Position numbers and translations under genes: made by a program. Positions 16,171 to 24,412 of a DNA stretch of 45,970 bases are shown here, one piece after another (the stretch's first letter is position 1; each line of letters begins with the position of its first letter). This DNA is from Oscillospiraceae bacterium (GTDB taxonomy: Bacteria; Bacillota; Clostridia; Oscillospirales; Ruminococcaceae). Location: NCBI GenBank assembly GCA_028689635.1, contig JAQVCU010000011.1:1-45970 (forward strand), read 5' to 3'. The notes under the pieces are model-generated. The model was given only the letters and a program-made list of their open reading frames with translations. It did not search any database and was not told the origin of the DNA.

Positions 16171-16541
16171 GCTGTCCGTTTTTGCCGGGATGTCACGTTT
16201 GCTTTCTGCGCCAGGGGAGCCGGGGCGATTGGATGCCGCCCACTACGGGAGCAGCTGTCCGGTTTTTGATCCTTAGGTCGTGGGCCTGCCCGGCCCACAC
16301 CCGGCCATATTTCTTTTGGCAGAAAAGAAATATGGAAAAGAAACTGCTATGCGAAAGCTTCGCTTTCGATGCAAAGGGACTGTTGTCGGCGCTCTGCTGC
16401 TGCCGAAAGCCAGCGGGCCCCACTTTTCCAACCGGGGTGCGCCTCTCGCGGCGACAACGCAGGCGCGGCGAAGAAAGCAAGTGCCCGGGGCGGGAGCAGC
16501 TGTTCAAATCTTCGATTTCGGAACCGCACCTAATATCTTCT
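16171..16541. other. noncoding interval with long inverted repeats
   Basis: I see no gene here. A perfect 12-bp stem (CATATTTCTTTT / AAAAGAAATATG, loop GGCAG) lies at 16306-16334 and GTGGGC / GCCCAC at about 16280-16297. The style resembles the hairpin-rich DNA at 13,970-14,830 on the other side of the surface-protein gene. Confidence 0.5.
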
Positions 16542-16584
16542 AACAGAAAAGCCGCCCCTCTCTCGGGGGCGGCTTTTTTCTGTT
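16542..16584. terminator. bidirectional intrinsic terminator
   Basis: The stem AACAGAAAAGCCGCCCC pairs imperfectly with GGGGGCGGCTTTTTTCTGTT. It serves the DUF378 gene on minus. Confidence 0.88.
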
Positions 16585-16604
16585 GTTTTTTACCGGATTG
16601 AAAG

Positions 16605-16811
16605 CTATTGCTCCCAAGCTTTTTCCGTATCCCGAAAAAGCAGGGAGATGGCCCAAACACCGGCCAGCGCCACCAGAGTGTAGATCACCCGGCTGAGCAT
16701 GGAGCCCTGGCCCCCGCACAGCCAGGCCACGATGTCGAACTGGAACAGCCCGACGGAACCCCAGTTGAGGGCGCCGATAATGACGAGAACAAGAGAGATC
16801 TTATCCAGCAT
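16605..16811 (-). CDS. DUF378 family small membrane protein
   Basis: The 68-residue protein has two TM helices and the DUF378 (YuzA-like) hallmark GALNWG-x-VG near residues 12-20, followed by a Phe/Asp segment and a second helix VIYTLVALAGVWAI. Length is typical for the family. The function of the family is unknown. The ATG at 16811 has AAAGGAG upstream; a longer in-frame opening is not supported. It is a single gene. Confidence 0.88.
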   Translation of the reverse strand: MLDKISLVLVIIGALNWGSVGLFQFDIVAWLCGGQGSMLSRVIYTLVALAGVWAISLLFRDTEKAWEQ

Positions 16812-16961
16812 ATGAGTTTGCGCTCCTTTGTCCAAAATTCTTTCTGCCAATGCAGAAAAAGAATGGGGAAACGGCGCGGCGGAGGAAAAACCGCATTTTC
16901 CGGCTCCCTGCATTTAGCATCCGCCAAACAAGCCCCGGTTATGACTGGTAACTTCTGACCA

Positions 16962-18194
16962 TCAACTATTTTGCCGAAGATATAGCTGCCAAAGCAGGCT
17001 CGCGGCGTCGGCCCGCGTCAAAAGGGCGTTGGGGCGCGCGCTGCTTTCTGCAGGCCCCAACAGGCCGTGGGCGGCCAGGTTTTGATAGGCTTCGGCGGCC
17101 CAGGCTGGGATCTCGTTTTGATCGGAGAAGGAAAGAGAATATTGTTTTACGTCGTCAATGCCGCAGGCGCGCTGAAGCAGTACCACCGCCTGCGCGCGGG
17201 TGAGCGGAGCCTCCCATAGAAAAATGTCTTCACGCAGGATCCCTTTTTCCAGCGCCGATTTTACATAGGGTTTGGCCCAGAAAGGGAGGGCGGCGTCGTT
17301 TTTTAGGCCGGTGTTTACACAGGCTGCCTGGCTTTGAGAAGATCCGCAGGCCGCCAGCACCGCCGTCAAAAATTCCCCGCGGGATAGAGCGTCTTCCGGA
17401 TGGAAAAACCATGCCCCGCCGATCTGTTCTCCACAGAGGATCCCTGCCTGATGCAGACGCACAGCGTCCCCCAGACAGGGGGATCCCAAGGCGTCGCAAA
17501 AGACGATGCCGGAGGGGCTTTCCTCCACCGAGATGGCGACAAAGCCCTCCTCCGAGATCCCGCCCAGCTCGTCTACGGCGACGTAGGAAAGGCTGTCGTG
17601 GCCGGTAAAGCCCGGGTAGGGCCGGTATTGCAAAACGCCGTCGGATAGGGATGCAAGCCCGCCTGCCGGCTGAGAAGTGAGGCGCGTTGTCACAGCGCCG
17701 CCTTCCGGATCTGCCACAGGCAGGCTTTGACAGAGGGGAAGGCCCGCCAAAGCGGAGAGGGAAAGATTTTTCGCTTGTGGCGGGCTGTTGGGGCTTTCCA
17801 ACACCTGGATCTCGACGGAAGTGAAAATATTTTCCTCGCCTTTGGCAAGCAGGGAAAACCCGGTCTGGGCGGTTTCTTCCTCCGGAACATAACAGAGCCG
17901 GTCCAACTCCTCGCGGCTGAGAGGAGAAAGGGCGGGGAGTTGGACGCCGTCCAGCATCAGGCGGCCTTCCCGGGGCGGAAAGACCAAAGTGGCCCCGCAG
18001 AGCTCGCCGCGTTCCATGCCAAGACGCAGTTCCAGCTCCCGGGCGGAAAACTCCACGATCTCTCCACGGTTTACCGGGACAAAGCGGAGAGGTTCTTTCT
18101 TTGCCGCCGAAGGAGGCCATTCCACTGCCTGCGCGGGCAGGGACGAGGCGGCGCAAAGAAGCAGAGCGCAGAATAAAGCGACAGATCTTTTCAA
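16962..18194 (-). CDS. secreted Ig-like/cadherin-like protein with three SLH motifs
   Basis: The 410-residue protein has a signal peptide (about 1-23, ending AQA), a region of about 110 residues of unknown fold, a cadherin/Big-type beta-sandwich (about 138-224, with DPEGGAVTTRL and GFTGHDSLSY typical of such domains) and three SLH-type repeats (about 231-290, 297-346, 356-406). The SLH set would tether it to cell-wall polymers. The start is a TTG at 18194: the minus strand reads GGAAAGGAG, seven bases, then TTG-AAA-AGA, giving Met-Lys-Arg and a clean signal peptide; a longer opening to 18353 is implausible. It has no operon partner. Confidence 0.85.
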   Translation of the reverse strand: MKRSVALFCALLLCAASSLPAQAVEWPPSAAKKEPLRFVPVNRGEIVEFSARELELRLGMERGELCGATLVFPPREGRLMLDGVQLPALSPLSREELDRLCYVPEEETAQTGFSLLAKGEENIFTSVEIQVLESPNSPPQAKNLSLSALAGLPLCQSLPVADPEGGAVTTRLTSQPAGGLASLSDGVLQYRPYPGFTGHDSLSYVAVDELGGISEEGFVAISVEESPSGIVFCDALGSPCLGDAVRLHQAGILCGEQIGGAWFFHPEDALSRGEFLTAVLAACGSSQSQAACVNTGLKNDAALPFWAKPYVKSALEKGILREDIFLWEAPLTRAQAVVLLQRACGIDDVKQYSLSFSDQNEIPAWAAEAYQNLAAHGLLGPAESSARPNALLTRADAASLLWQLYLRQNS

Positions 18195-18253
18195 AAGGAT
18201 GCTCCTTTCCTGGCTATCAATCGAATCAAAACGGGCTGTTTTATGGGGGCGTC

Positions 18254-18262
18254 TGTTATAAT
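18254..18262 (+). promoter_or_regulatory. extended -10 promoter of guaA
   Basis: TG-T-TATAAT lies about 185 bp before guaA with no clear -35. The same 11-mer TCTGTTATAAT lies upstream of purB at 45066-45076. No guanine-riboswitch consensus was found in the leader. Confidence 0.5.
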
Positions 18263-18448
18263 GTGCCGGGAACTGAAAGCCATATTCCCACACTGCGCTC
18301 CAAAATATTTGCCAACAGCATTTCCAAAAAATCTTCTTCCTTTGTGCAACCAACTTAAAATAGGAATAAAACGGCCGGAAGCTTGATTTTTAGAGCAAAT
18401 CATGGCAAAATGATAGAAAAGCCAACAAGAAGGAACAGAGGGTTGCAT

Positions 18449-19978
18449 ATGAATCAAATGGTTGTCATTTTGGATTTCGGCGGTCAGTACAATCAGCTCA
18501 TTGCCCGGCGCGTGCGGGAATGCGGCGTGTACTGTGAGGTCATGCCCTACAACGTCCCCATGGAGCGGATCACCGAGAAAAACCCCATCGGCATTATTTT
18601 TACCGGCGGCCCCAACAGTATTTATCTGGAGAGTTCTCCCAAATGTGATCCTGCGGTTTTTGAATTGGGTGTTCCGGTGCTGGGCATCTGCTACGGCATC
18701 CAGACAATGGCCTATCTTTTGGGTGGCCATGTCACCTCTCCCGACAGCCGGGAATACGGGAAAACCGATACGTATTACGATACCACTTGCCCGCTGTTTC
18801 GCGGCGTGCCCGCCCAGGCGATAAGCTGGATGAGCCATACCGATTATGTGGATACCATCCCCGCCGGGTTCCGGGTGACGGCGCATACCAATACCTGCCC
18901 TACGGCGGCGATGGAAAACGCAGAAAAACGGCTGTACGGCCTGCAGTTCCACCCCGAGGTGCTTCATACCCAGCATGGCAGCGAAATGCTGCACAATTTC
19001 CTTTACGAGGTGTGCGGCGCCAAAGGGGATTGGACCATGGGCAACTATGCGGAGACCGCGATCCGCAGCCTGAGGGAAAAGATCGGCGGCGGAAAGGTGC
19101 TGCTGGCCCTTTCCGGCGGTGTGGACAGCTCTGTGGCGGCGGCGTTGCTCTCCCGCGCGGTGGGCAGCCAGCTGACCTGTATCTTTGTGAATCACGGCCT
19201 GATGCGTAAAAATGAGGGCGATGAGGTGGAGGCTGCGTTCGGCGGCCGGGAACTCAATTTTGTCCGCGTCAACGCGGAAGAGCGGTTCCTGAAAAAGTTG
19301 GCCGGTGTTTCCGAGCCGGAACACAAACGCAAGATCATCGGGGAAGAGTTTATCCGTGTGTTTGAGGAAGAAGCCAAAAAGATCGGTACGGTGGATTTCC
19401 TGGCCCAGGGGACGATTTATCCGGACGTGATCGAATCCGGTACCGGCGACGCCGCCGTGATCAAGAGCCACCACAACGTGGGCGGCCTTCCGGATTATGT
19501 AGATTTTAAAGAGATCGTGGAGCCGCTTCGGCTTCTGTTTAAGGACGAAGTCCGACGCTTGGGGTTGGAACTTGGCCTGCCGGAATATCTGGTGTGGCGC
19601 CAGCCGTTCCCGGGCCCCGGCCTTGCCATCCGCGTGATCGGCGAGATCACCAAAGAGAAGCTGGATACCCTGCGGGACGCCGACGCCATCTTCCGGGAGG
19701 AAATTGCCCGGGCCGGCCTTGACCGCAGTGTGAACCAATATTTTGCCGTACTTACTTCCATGCGTTCTGTAGGCGTCATGGGCGACGGCAGGACCTACGA
19801 TTATACCCTGGCTCTGCGCGGCGTTACCACCACCGATTTTATGACGGCGGACTGGGCACGCATCCCCTATGATGTGCTGGAGCATATCTCCAACCGCATC
19901 ATCAACGAGGTGCGCGGCATCAACCGCATCGTCTACGATATCACCAGCAAGCCCCCGGCAACCATCGAGTGGGAATGA
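18449..19978 (+). CDS. guaA: GMP synthase (glutamine-hydrolysing)
   Basis: The 509-residue enzyme converts XMP, ATP and glutamine to GMP in the cytosol. The N-terminal class I amidotransferase has Cys81 (GICYG), His168 and Glu170 (FHPE). The ATP pyrophosphatase domain has the P-loop SGGVDSS (222-228), and the C-terminal dimerization domain ends in the conserved KPPATIEWE. The ATG at 18449 follows an AGGAAC-AGAGGG site. The gene is intact, but a mobile element begins immediately downstream; the 3' end of guaA is a known integration target for genomic islands, and the C-terminal codons appear preserved. Confidence 0.98.
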   Translation: MNQMVVILDFGGQYNQLIARRVRECGVYCEVMPYNVPMERITEKNPIGIIFTGGPNSIYLESSPKCDPAVFELGVPVLGICYGIQTMAYLLGGHVTSPDSREYGKTDTYYDTTCPLFRGVPAQAISWMSHTDYVDTIPAGFRVTAHTNTCPTAAMENAEKRLYGLQFHPEVLHTQHGSEMLHNFLYEVCGAKGDWTMGNYAETAIRSLREKIGGGKVLLALSGGVDSSVAAALLSRAVGSQLTCIFVNHGLMRKNEGDEVEAAFGGRELNFVRVNAEERFLKKLAGVSEPEHKRKIIGEEFIRVFEEEAKKIGTVDFLAQGTIYPDVIESGTGDAAVIKSHHNVGGLPDYVDFKEIVEPLRLLFKDEVRRLGLELGLPEYLVWRQPFPGPGLAIRVIGEITKEKLDTLRDADAIFREEIARAGLDRSVNQYFAVLTSMRSVGVMGDGRTYDYTLALRGVTTTDFMTADWARIPYDVLEHISNRIINEVRGINRIVYDITSKPPATIEWE

Positions 19979-20036
19979 TTTCAGAGACCTGAAAAAGCCT
20001 GTAAACACTGGACTTTTTGAGGAGTAAAGCCGTTCG

Positions 20037-20054
20037 TGGCAACGAAATGGCAAC
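20037..20054. repeat. paired TGGCAAC repeats, candidate integrase arm sites at the island's left end
   Basis: TGGCAAC occurs at 20037-20043 and 20048-20054, 11 bp apart (one helical turn), about 60 bp after the guaA stop. Tyrosine integrases use such short direct repeats as arm sites inside an element end. The crossover core is not defined because no matching right-end repeat was found. Confidence 0.35.
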
Positions 20055-20073
20055 ATTTTTTCATTATTCCTAT

Positions 20074-20117
20074 AAAAAGAGCTAACTGATTTTGATTAAG
20101 TCAGTTAGCTCTTTTTT
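20074..20117. terminator. intrinsic terminator shared by guaA and the island's minus-strand genes
   Basis: The stem AAAAAGAGCTAACTGA / TCAGTTAGCTCTTTTTT has an 11-base loop and works on both strands. Confidence 0.9.
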
Positions 20118-20125
20118 GTTTATGA

Positions 20126-20392
20126 TTATACAACTCTCCACTTTTTACTGTCGGGATCACGTTTAATTTTTCCCTCTGATTCAAGCTCTCTCAATAACGC
20201 CGCAATCCAAAACTGCTGCTGTGAAGATGTTGCATTGGCATAATCACCCCAATCCAACCCGCATTGCCGAAAGATTTCTGCCTGTTTCAAGCCAGCGGCA
20301 TTTGCGTTGCATTCTGGTGAATTAGTCATGAAGTCGAGAACAAGCTGTTTAATACCAAGACGAAGTTCAGTTCCCTTTGTTGTATAGCTCAT
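20126..20392 (-). CDS. small unknown protein of the island
   Basis: The 88-residue protein was not recognised. The C-terminal part (AALLRELESEGKIKRDPDSKKWRVV) looks like the recognition helix and wing of a winged-helix domain, so DNA binding is possible. GGAGGGGG precedes its ATG. It starts 13 bp after the XRE regulator gene and is almost certainly cotranscribed with it. Confidence 0.7.
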   Translation of the reverse strand: MSYTTKGTELRLGIKQLVLDFMTNSPECNANAAGLKQAEIFRQCGLDWGDYANATSSQQQFWIAALLRELESEGKIKRDPDSKKWRVV

Positions 20393-20405
20393 ATACTTCC
20401 CCCTC

Positions 20406-20927
20406 CTAATCTTTTTTCAGCGAAGCCACTATCATATCACTCAGTCCCTGAGATGGAACGACCTTGTGCCACTGTCCAGAGGTATCAAACTCGGGATAAT
20501 GATAACGCCAGCAGTCATATTCCTCCTGCGTGATCTCTCCGGCTTTCAGCATGGCAGCAACCTGACGCCAGGCACACAGCATCTTGTGAAGTTCGACAGC
20601 GTCCTTGCCTTTGCGCGCATCGACTTTCAGGTAAACCTCGTCGTCAGCTTCGCTGATCTGTAGACCGTATCTGTCCTCAAGAGTAAACAGGGTGTGCATC
20701 AGGCCGATATAGGAGTCTATGTCCGGCACAGCCAAAGCCTGCGGGGACACATCAAGCACACTTGCCAATGAAGAAGTCAAATCATTTTTAGGGGTTCTTG
20801 TCCCCGTTTCGTATTGAGCCAAGCGCACGTCGGCAGATTTCTCAGGGAAACCAACAGCCTGACCCAGATATTTCTGCGTCATACCCCGCAATATGCGGAA
20901 AAAGTGAATGCGTTCACCGATCGCCAT
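20406..20927 (-). CDS. XRE-family transcriptional regulator
   Basis: This 173-residue protein has an N-terminal helix-turn-helix of the Cro/CI type (about residues 5-60, with MTQKYLGQAVG and LAQYETGTRTP) followed by a helical region of about 100 residues of unknown fold. The ATG at 20927 has GGAG nine bases upstream; an upstream GTG at 20948 lacks a site. It faces the xis-int operon across a gap holding divergent promoters and palindromes, the usual place for a repressor controlling excision. Confidence 0.9.
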   Translation of the reverse strand: MAIGERIHFFRILRGMTQKYLGQAVGFPEKSADVRLAQYETGTRTPKNDLTSSLASVLDVSPQALAVPDIDSYIGLMHTLFTLEDRYGLQISEADDEVYLKVDARKGKDAVELHKMLCAWRQVAAMLKAGEITQEEYDCWRYHYPEFDTSGQWHKVVPSQGLSDMIVASLKKD

Positions 20928-20963
20928 AATTATCAACTCCTGTGTCACGTGTCATTGAAGTAT

Positions 20964-20992
20964 AGCATAGCATATATGTTTAAGATTGTCAA
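20964..20992 (-). promoter_or_regulatory. promoter of the XRE regulator operon
   Basis: On minus, TTGACA and TATGCT are separated by 17 bp. The segment CTTAAACATA in the spacer recurs in the facing promoter, so it is a candidate operator half. Confidence 0.75.
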
Positions 20993-21001
20993 GACAAATA
21001 G

Positions 21002-21015
21002 AAACAAATTTGTTT
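21002..21015. promoter_or_regulatory. palindrome between divergent promoters, candidate XRE operator
   Basis: AAACAAATTTGTTT is a perfect 14-bp palindrome lying midway between the two divergent promoters. Confidence 0.5.
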
Positions 21016-21036
21016 AATATTTTTCTGCAAGCCGTC

Positions 21037-21065
21037 TTGACTTAAACATAATAGTATAGTATAAT
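21037..21065 (+). promoter_or_regulatory. promoter of the xis-int-mobilization genes
   Basis: TTGACT and a perfect TATAAT are separated by 17 bp, leaving a leader of about 150 nt before xis. Confidence 0.85.
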
Positions 21066-21070
21066 GAGCG

Positions 21071-21096
21071 TACACTAAGCATATTAGCTTAGTGTA
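21071..21096 (+). promoter_or_regulatory. perfect hairpin at the 5' end of the xis-int transcript
   Basis: TACACTAAGC and GCTTAGTGTA pair perfectly around ATATTA, starting about six bases after the -10 box. It could stabilise the mRNA or be an operator covering the start site. Confidence 0.6.
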
Positions 21097-21220
21097 AATC
21101 AAATAACTGCCGCACACCGCAGGCCTGGCGTGTCCGCCCGGGCAAATCTGATGGCGGCCAGAAAGTATTCCGACACTAAAGAATTATTATGCCTAAACGG
21201 GTTAAAAAGGAGGTTGTTCA

Positions 21221-21421
21221 ATGGCAGGGCAAATGTTTTTACGAGTTGAGGAAGTAGCAAAGGAATTGGATATTTCCATACCTTATGCCTACAAGCTCAT
21301 CCGTTCCATGAACGCAGAACTGAAAAAGACCGGCTGCATCACTATCTCTGGCCGGATCGACAGAAAGTTCTTCTATGAGAAGTTTTATGGAACCCGCGAC
21401 CAGAACGAAAGGAGAATTTGA
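21221..21421 (+). CDS. xis: excisionase-type helix-turn-helix protein
   Basis: The 66-residue basic protein has a winged-helix layout typical of small excisionases (LRVEEVAKELDISIPYAYKLIR as the HTH, then GRIDRKFFYEKFYG). AAAAGGAGG sits before the ATG. Its TGA overlaps the integrase ATG by one base, so the two are translationally coupled. It probably directs the integrase towards excision by bending the element end. No distinction from other HTH_17 proteins is possible beyond size and context. Confidence 0.85.
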   Translation: MAGQMFLRVEEVAKELDISIPYAYKLIRSMNAELKKTGCITISGRIDRKFFYEKFYGTRDQNERRI

Positions 21422-22503
21422 TGGCAGCTTTCAAGAATTACGACAACGGCACATGGTACGTGCAATTCCGCTACACCGATTGGCGGGGCGAGCGACAGCA
21501 GAAGCTGAAGCGAGGCTTTACCACCAAGAAAGAGGCGCAGGCTTGGGAGCGGGAGTTCCTGCAACAAAAGACGGCAGATGTAAACATGACCTTTGAGAGC
21601 TTTGTGGAGTTGTATGCAAAGGACATCAAGCCCAAGTTGAAATTAAACACATGGCTGACCAAGGACAGCATTATTCAAAAGAAAATCCTCCCATATTTTA
21701 GGAAGCGCAAGCTGTCCGAAATTACGGCGAAGGACATCATCGACTGGCAAAACGAAATGCGAGAGCTGACGGATTCCAAAGGGAAGCACTATTCGCAGAC
21801 TTATCTAAAAACAGTCCACAACCAGCTTAGCTGTATTTTCAACCACGCTATCCGATACTACGGGCTGCAACTCAACCCCGCTCAGAGAGCAGGAAACATG
21901 GGAACTGAGGAACGCCGTGAAATGCTCTTTTGGACGAAGGAAGAATATGAGAGATTTGCCGATGCTATGATGGACAAGCCAATGTCCTACTACGCCTTTG
22001 AGATGCTTTACTGGTGCGGTATTCGGGAGGGAGAGCTACTGGCGCTCACTCCGGCGGACTTCGACTTTGATAACGAGACCGTGCGCATCAACAAATCCTA
22101 CCAGCGGCTGAACGGACAGGACATCATCACAACGCCCAAGACAAAAAAGAGCAACCGCATCATAACGATGCCGCAGTTTTTATGCGAGGAGATACAGGAA
22201 TATCTCAAGCAGTTTTACAATGTGGAACCGGATAGCCGGATTTTCCCCATCAGCAAGCACTATCTTCATCACGAGATGGATAGAGGCGCAAAGGAAACTG
22301 GGGTAAAGCGCATTCGGATTCACGACCTTCGTCACAGCCACATTAGCCTGTTGATTGATATGGGTTTTACGGCTCTGGCGATAGCCGATCGCGTGGGGCA
22401 TGAGAGTATCGATATTACGTACCGTTATGCGCATTTGTTCCCCACACGGCAGACAGAAATGGCGGAAAAATTGGATGTACAAAGAAGCGGGAAAGGAGTT
22501 TAA
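21421..22503 (+). CDS. int: tyrosine-family site-specific integrase
   Basis: The 360-residue recombinase has an N-terminal AP2-like arm-binding domain (about 1-55), a SAM-like core-binding domain (about 57-155) and the catalytic domain with Arg202 (CGIREGE), Lys in TPKTKKS (240-243), His301 and Arg304 (HDLRH), His327 (VGHES) and nucleophile Tyr336 (RYAHLF). All are present, so it should be active. It resembles integrases of Gram-positive integrative elements. The ATG at 21421 with AAAGGAG six bases upstream is chosen over a TTG just before it. Position 1.4 kb from the end of guaA suits a guaA 3'-end integration specificity (inference). Confidence 0.95.
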   Translation: MAAFKNYDNGTWYVQFRYTDWRGERQQKLKRGFTTKKEAQAWEREFLQQKTADVNMTFESFVELYAKDIKPKLKLNTWLTKDSIIQKKILPYFRKRKLSEITAKDIIDWQNEMRELTDSKGKHYSQTYLKTVHNQLSCIFNHAIRYYGLQLNPAQRAGNMGTEERREMLFWTKEEYERFADAMMDKPMSYYAFEMLYWCGIREGELLALTPADFDFDNETVRINKSYQRLNGQDIITTPKTKKSNRIITMPQFLCEEIQEYLKQFYNVEPDSRIFPISKHYLHHEMDRGAKETGVKRIRIHDLRHSHISLLIDMGFTALAIADRVGHESIDITYRYAHLFPTRQTEMAEKLDVQRSGKGV

Positions 22504-22508
22504 ATGCT

Positions 22509-22832
22509 ATGTCATTAAAAAGCATGGACAACAAGGGCCGTTGGCGTAACAAGACTGTGGCGTTTCGTATATCGCCGGGGGAGGATGAGCAGCTTGAAAT
22601 CGCGGTTCGGCTCTCAGGCTTGACCAAGCAGGATTATATCATTCGGCGGCTGCAATGCCGCGATGTAGTGGTGCAGGGCAATCCAAGGGTGCATAAAGCA
22701 CTTCGCAATCAACTTATAGCCGTGCTGGAAGAATTGCAGCGCATTGCTTCCGGTGAAGAGATTGATGATGACTTGCTGGACACGATCCGGCTTATTGCTA
22801 CAACGATGGACGGCATGAAGGAGGAATGTTGA
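22509..22832 (+). CDS. MobC-like ribbon-helix-helix accessory protein
   Basis: The 107-residue protein begins with a basic segment then RNKTVAFRISPGEDEQLEIAVRLSGLTKQDYIIRRL, a ribbon-helix-helix pattern seen in relaxosome accessory proteins (MobC-type) of small mobilizable elements, which bind oriT and help the relaxase. The remainder is helical. It starts a few bases after int with AAAGGAG and its TGA overlaps the next gene's ATG. The MobC name is inferred from fold and from the MobV relaxase 1.6 kb downstream. Confidence 0.7.
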   Translation: MSLKSMDNKGRWRNKTVAFRISPGEDEQLEIAVRLSGLTKQDYIIRRLQCRDVVVQGNPRVHKALRNQLIAVLEELQRIASGEEIDDDLLDTIRLIATTMDGMKEEC

Positions 22833-23992
22833 TGGTCGAGCTCAAAGAAAAAGTGACCGCCTTGTTTCCGTCTGCGCCAACAGACGAAAGGCAATCACCA
22901 TCTCAATCACTTGAGCCAAGTATACCCGAAAAACCGCCGGAAATCAATGACGATTTTGAGGATGAGTTTATCAAGGATTACTTCCGGAAGGTGAACAATC
23001 CCGACTACCTTCCTACACAATCGATGACGGAAATATTTGATACGCCGTATCAGCCAAAGGTTCAAATTGTGGATAACATCCTTTGCGCAGGGGCGTATCT
23101 TTTCGTCGGAGCGCCAAAGGTGGGCAAATCCTTTTTCATGGCGCAGCTTGGCTACCATGTGAGCGGCGGCTTGTCTTTGTGGGATTTTCAAACCCACAAG
23201 GGCACCGTGCTCTATTTGGCGCTGGAGGACGATTACTCTCGCTTGCAAAAGCGCCTCTCTCGTATGTTCGGGATGGATAGCAGCGACAATTTCCACTTCG
23301 CCACCCACGCTAAAAACCTGAATGAAGGACTGGACGGCCAGCTAAAAAAGTTCGTGCGGGAGCACCCCGATACAAAGCTCATCATCATCGACACCCTGCA
23401 AAAAATCCGCGAGGTTGGAGGCGAGAAATACAGCTACGCCAGCGATTATGAAATCGTGACAAAGCTCAAACAATTTGCCGACGGGCATAACATTTGTGTT
23501 CTGCTCGTCCACCACACGCGCAAGCAAAGCTCAGATGATTGCTTTGAAACAATTTCTGGTACAAACGGGTTGCTCGGCGCAGCGGACGGCGCATTCATCA
23601 TGCAGAAGAAAAAGCGCACCGACAACAAAGCTGTGCTCGATATTGTCGGGCGAGATCAGCAAGATCAGCGGTTGCATTTACTATTTGACCGCGAGCGTTG
23701 CCTGTGGCAGCTCACCAAAACCGAAACGGAATTGTGGAAGGAGCCGCCTGACCCTTTGCTCGAAGCTGTTGCAAAATTGCTCTCGCCGGAATGCCCTGAA
23801 TGGAGCGGCAGCGCGTCGGGGCTGATGGATGGATTGGATGGGATTGATAAGAACGAAATCCAGCCAAATGTTTTGATGCGGCGGCTGAATGTCGGAGCTG
23901 ACAGACTGTGGAACCAACACAGTATCCGCATCGAAAGTGCCCGCTCTCATGCTGGCCGGATAGTTAAACTAACGCTGGAAAATAAGGCGTGA
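22832..23992 (+). CDS. RepA/RegA-like AAA ATPase (putative helicase)
   Basis: The 386-residue RecA-fold ATPase has Walker A GAPKVGKSF (about residues 94-102), Walker B LIIIDTL and a downstream VLLVHHTRK sensor segment, matching the AAA_25 / RepA hexameric helicase group found in plasmids and integrative elements. The C-terminal part (about 300-386) may be a small DNA-binding domain. ATG 22832 is preferred over ATG 22826 because GGAGG lies 7-8 bases before the former; it overlaps the preceding stop (TGATG). It probably supports replication of the excised circle. No separate initiator is seen. Confidence 0.85.
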   Translation: MVELKEKVTALFPSAPTDERQSPSQSLEPSIPEKPPEINDDFEDEFIKDYFRKVNNPDYLPTQSMTEIFDTPYQPKVQIVDNILCAGAYLFVGAPKVGKSFFMAQLGYHVSGGLSLWDFQTHKGTVLYLALEDDYSRLQKRLSRMFGMDSSDNFHFATHAKNLNEGLDGQLKKFVREHPDTKLIIIDTLQKIREVGGEKYSYASDYEIVTKLKQFADGHNICVLLVHHTRKQSSDDCFETISGTNGLLGAADGAFIMQKKKRTDNKAVLDIVGRDQQDQRLHLLFDRERCLWQLTKTETELWKEPPDPLLEAVAKLLSPECPEWSGSASGLMDGLDGIDKNEIQPNVLMRRLNVGADRLWNQHSIRIESARSHAGRIVKLTLENKA

Positions 23993-24035
23993 CGATGGTG
24001 ACGGTCGTGACGGTGTTTCTGAGAGTGGTGGCGGT

Positions 24036-24215
24036 ATGAAAAATATCGTCACTATCGACACGACCGACACGGAGCGGGCGCAAAGTCAAGGGGGCATACC
24101 TGCGGGTGGAGATTGCCGCAAGGCAATACAACCCGAACCCCTTGACACCGCGCTACGGACAACACTTGCCGGCGGAGGGAAAGCAACGCCTTTCCTCCTG
24201 CCCAACGGCGAGTGA
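24036..24215 (+). CDS. possible small ORF in the rep-mob gap
   Basis: A 59-codon frame runs from an ATG at 24036 to a TGA at 24213-24215, ending TALRTTLAGGGKATPFLLPNGE-like with no family recognised. The ribosome site is weak (GGTGGCGG). It may be real, or chance within the region expected to carry oriT. Confidence 0.3.
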   Translation: MKNIVTIDTTDTERAQSQGGIPAGGDCRKAIQPEPLDTALRTTLAGGGKATPFLLPNGE

Positions 24216-24330
24216 CAAAGTTTAGGGAAGCTGTGCGGCCGCCCTTTTCAAAGGGCGATGAGCACTGGGGAGACGCCCACAGGCGGCGGGGCAAAGCCCC
24301 ATTAACCCCCTCGGAGAGCGCAAAGAGCAT

Positions 24331-24387
24331 CTTTTGATGGCCGCAGGCTGTCAAAAGTGCTTTTGCGTTACTTTTGAAAAAAGTAAC
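24331..24387. other. candidate origin of transfer (oriT)
   Basis: Two nested hairpins precede the relaxase gene: CTTTTGA / TCAAAAG at 24331-24357, and a perfect nine-pair stem GTTACTTTT / AAAAGTAAC with a three-base loop at 24367-24387. MobV relaxases nick next to inverted repeats located just upstream of mob, so this is the best oriT candidate. The nick site cannot be placed. Confidence 0.45.
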
Positions 24388-24412
24388 AAAACCCCAGCTT
24401 GCGCCGGGTGGA

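Noticed and set aside
18263-18448. Possible guanine riboswitch upstream of guaA
   Set aside because: The conserved purine-riboswitch loop and core sequences are not present.
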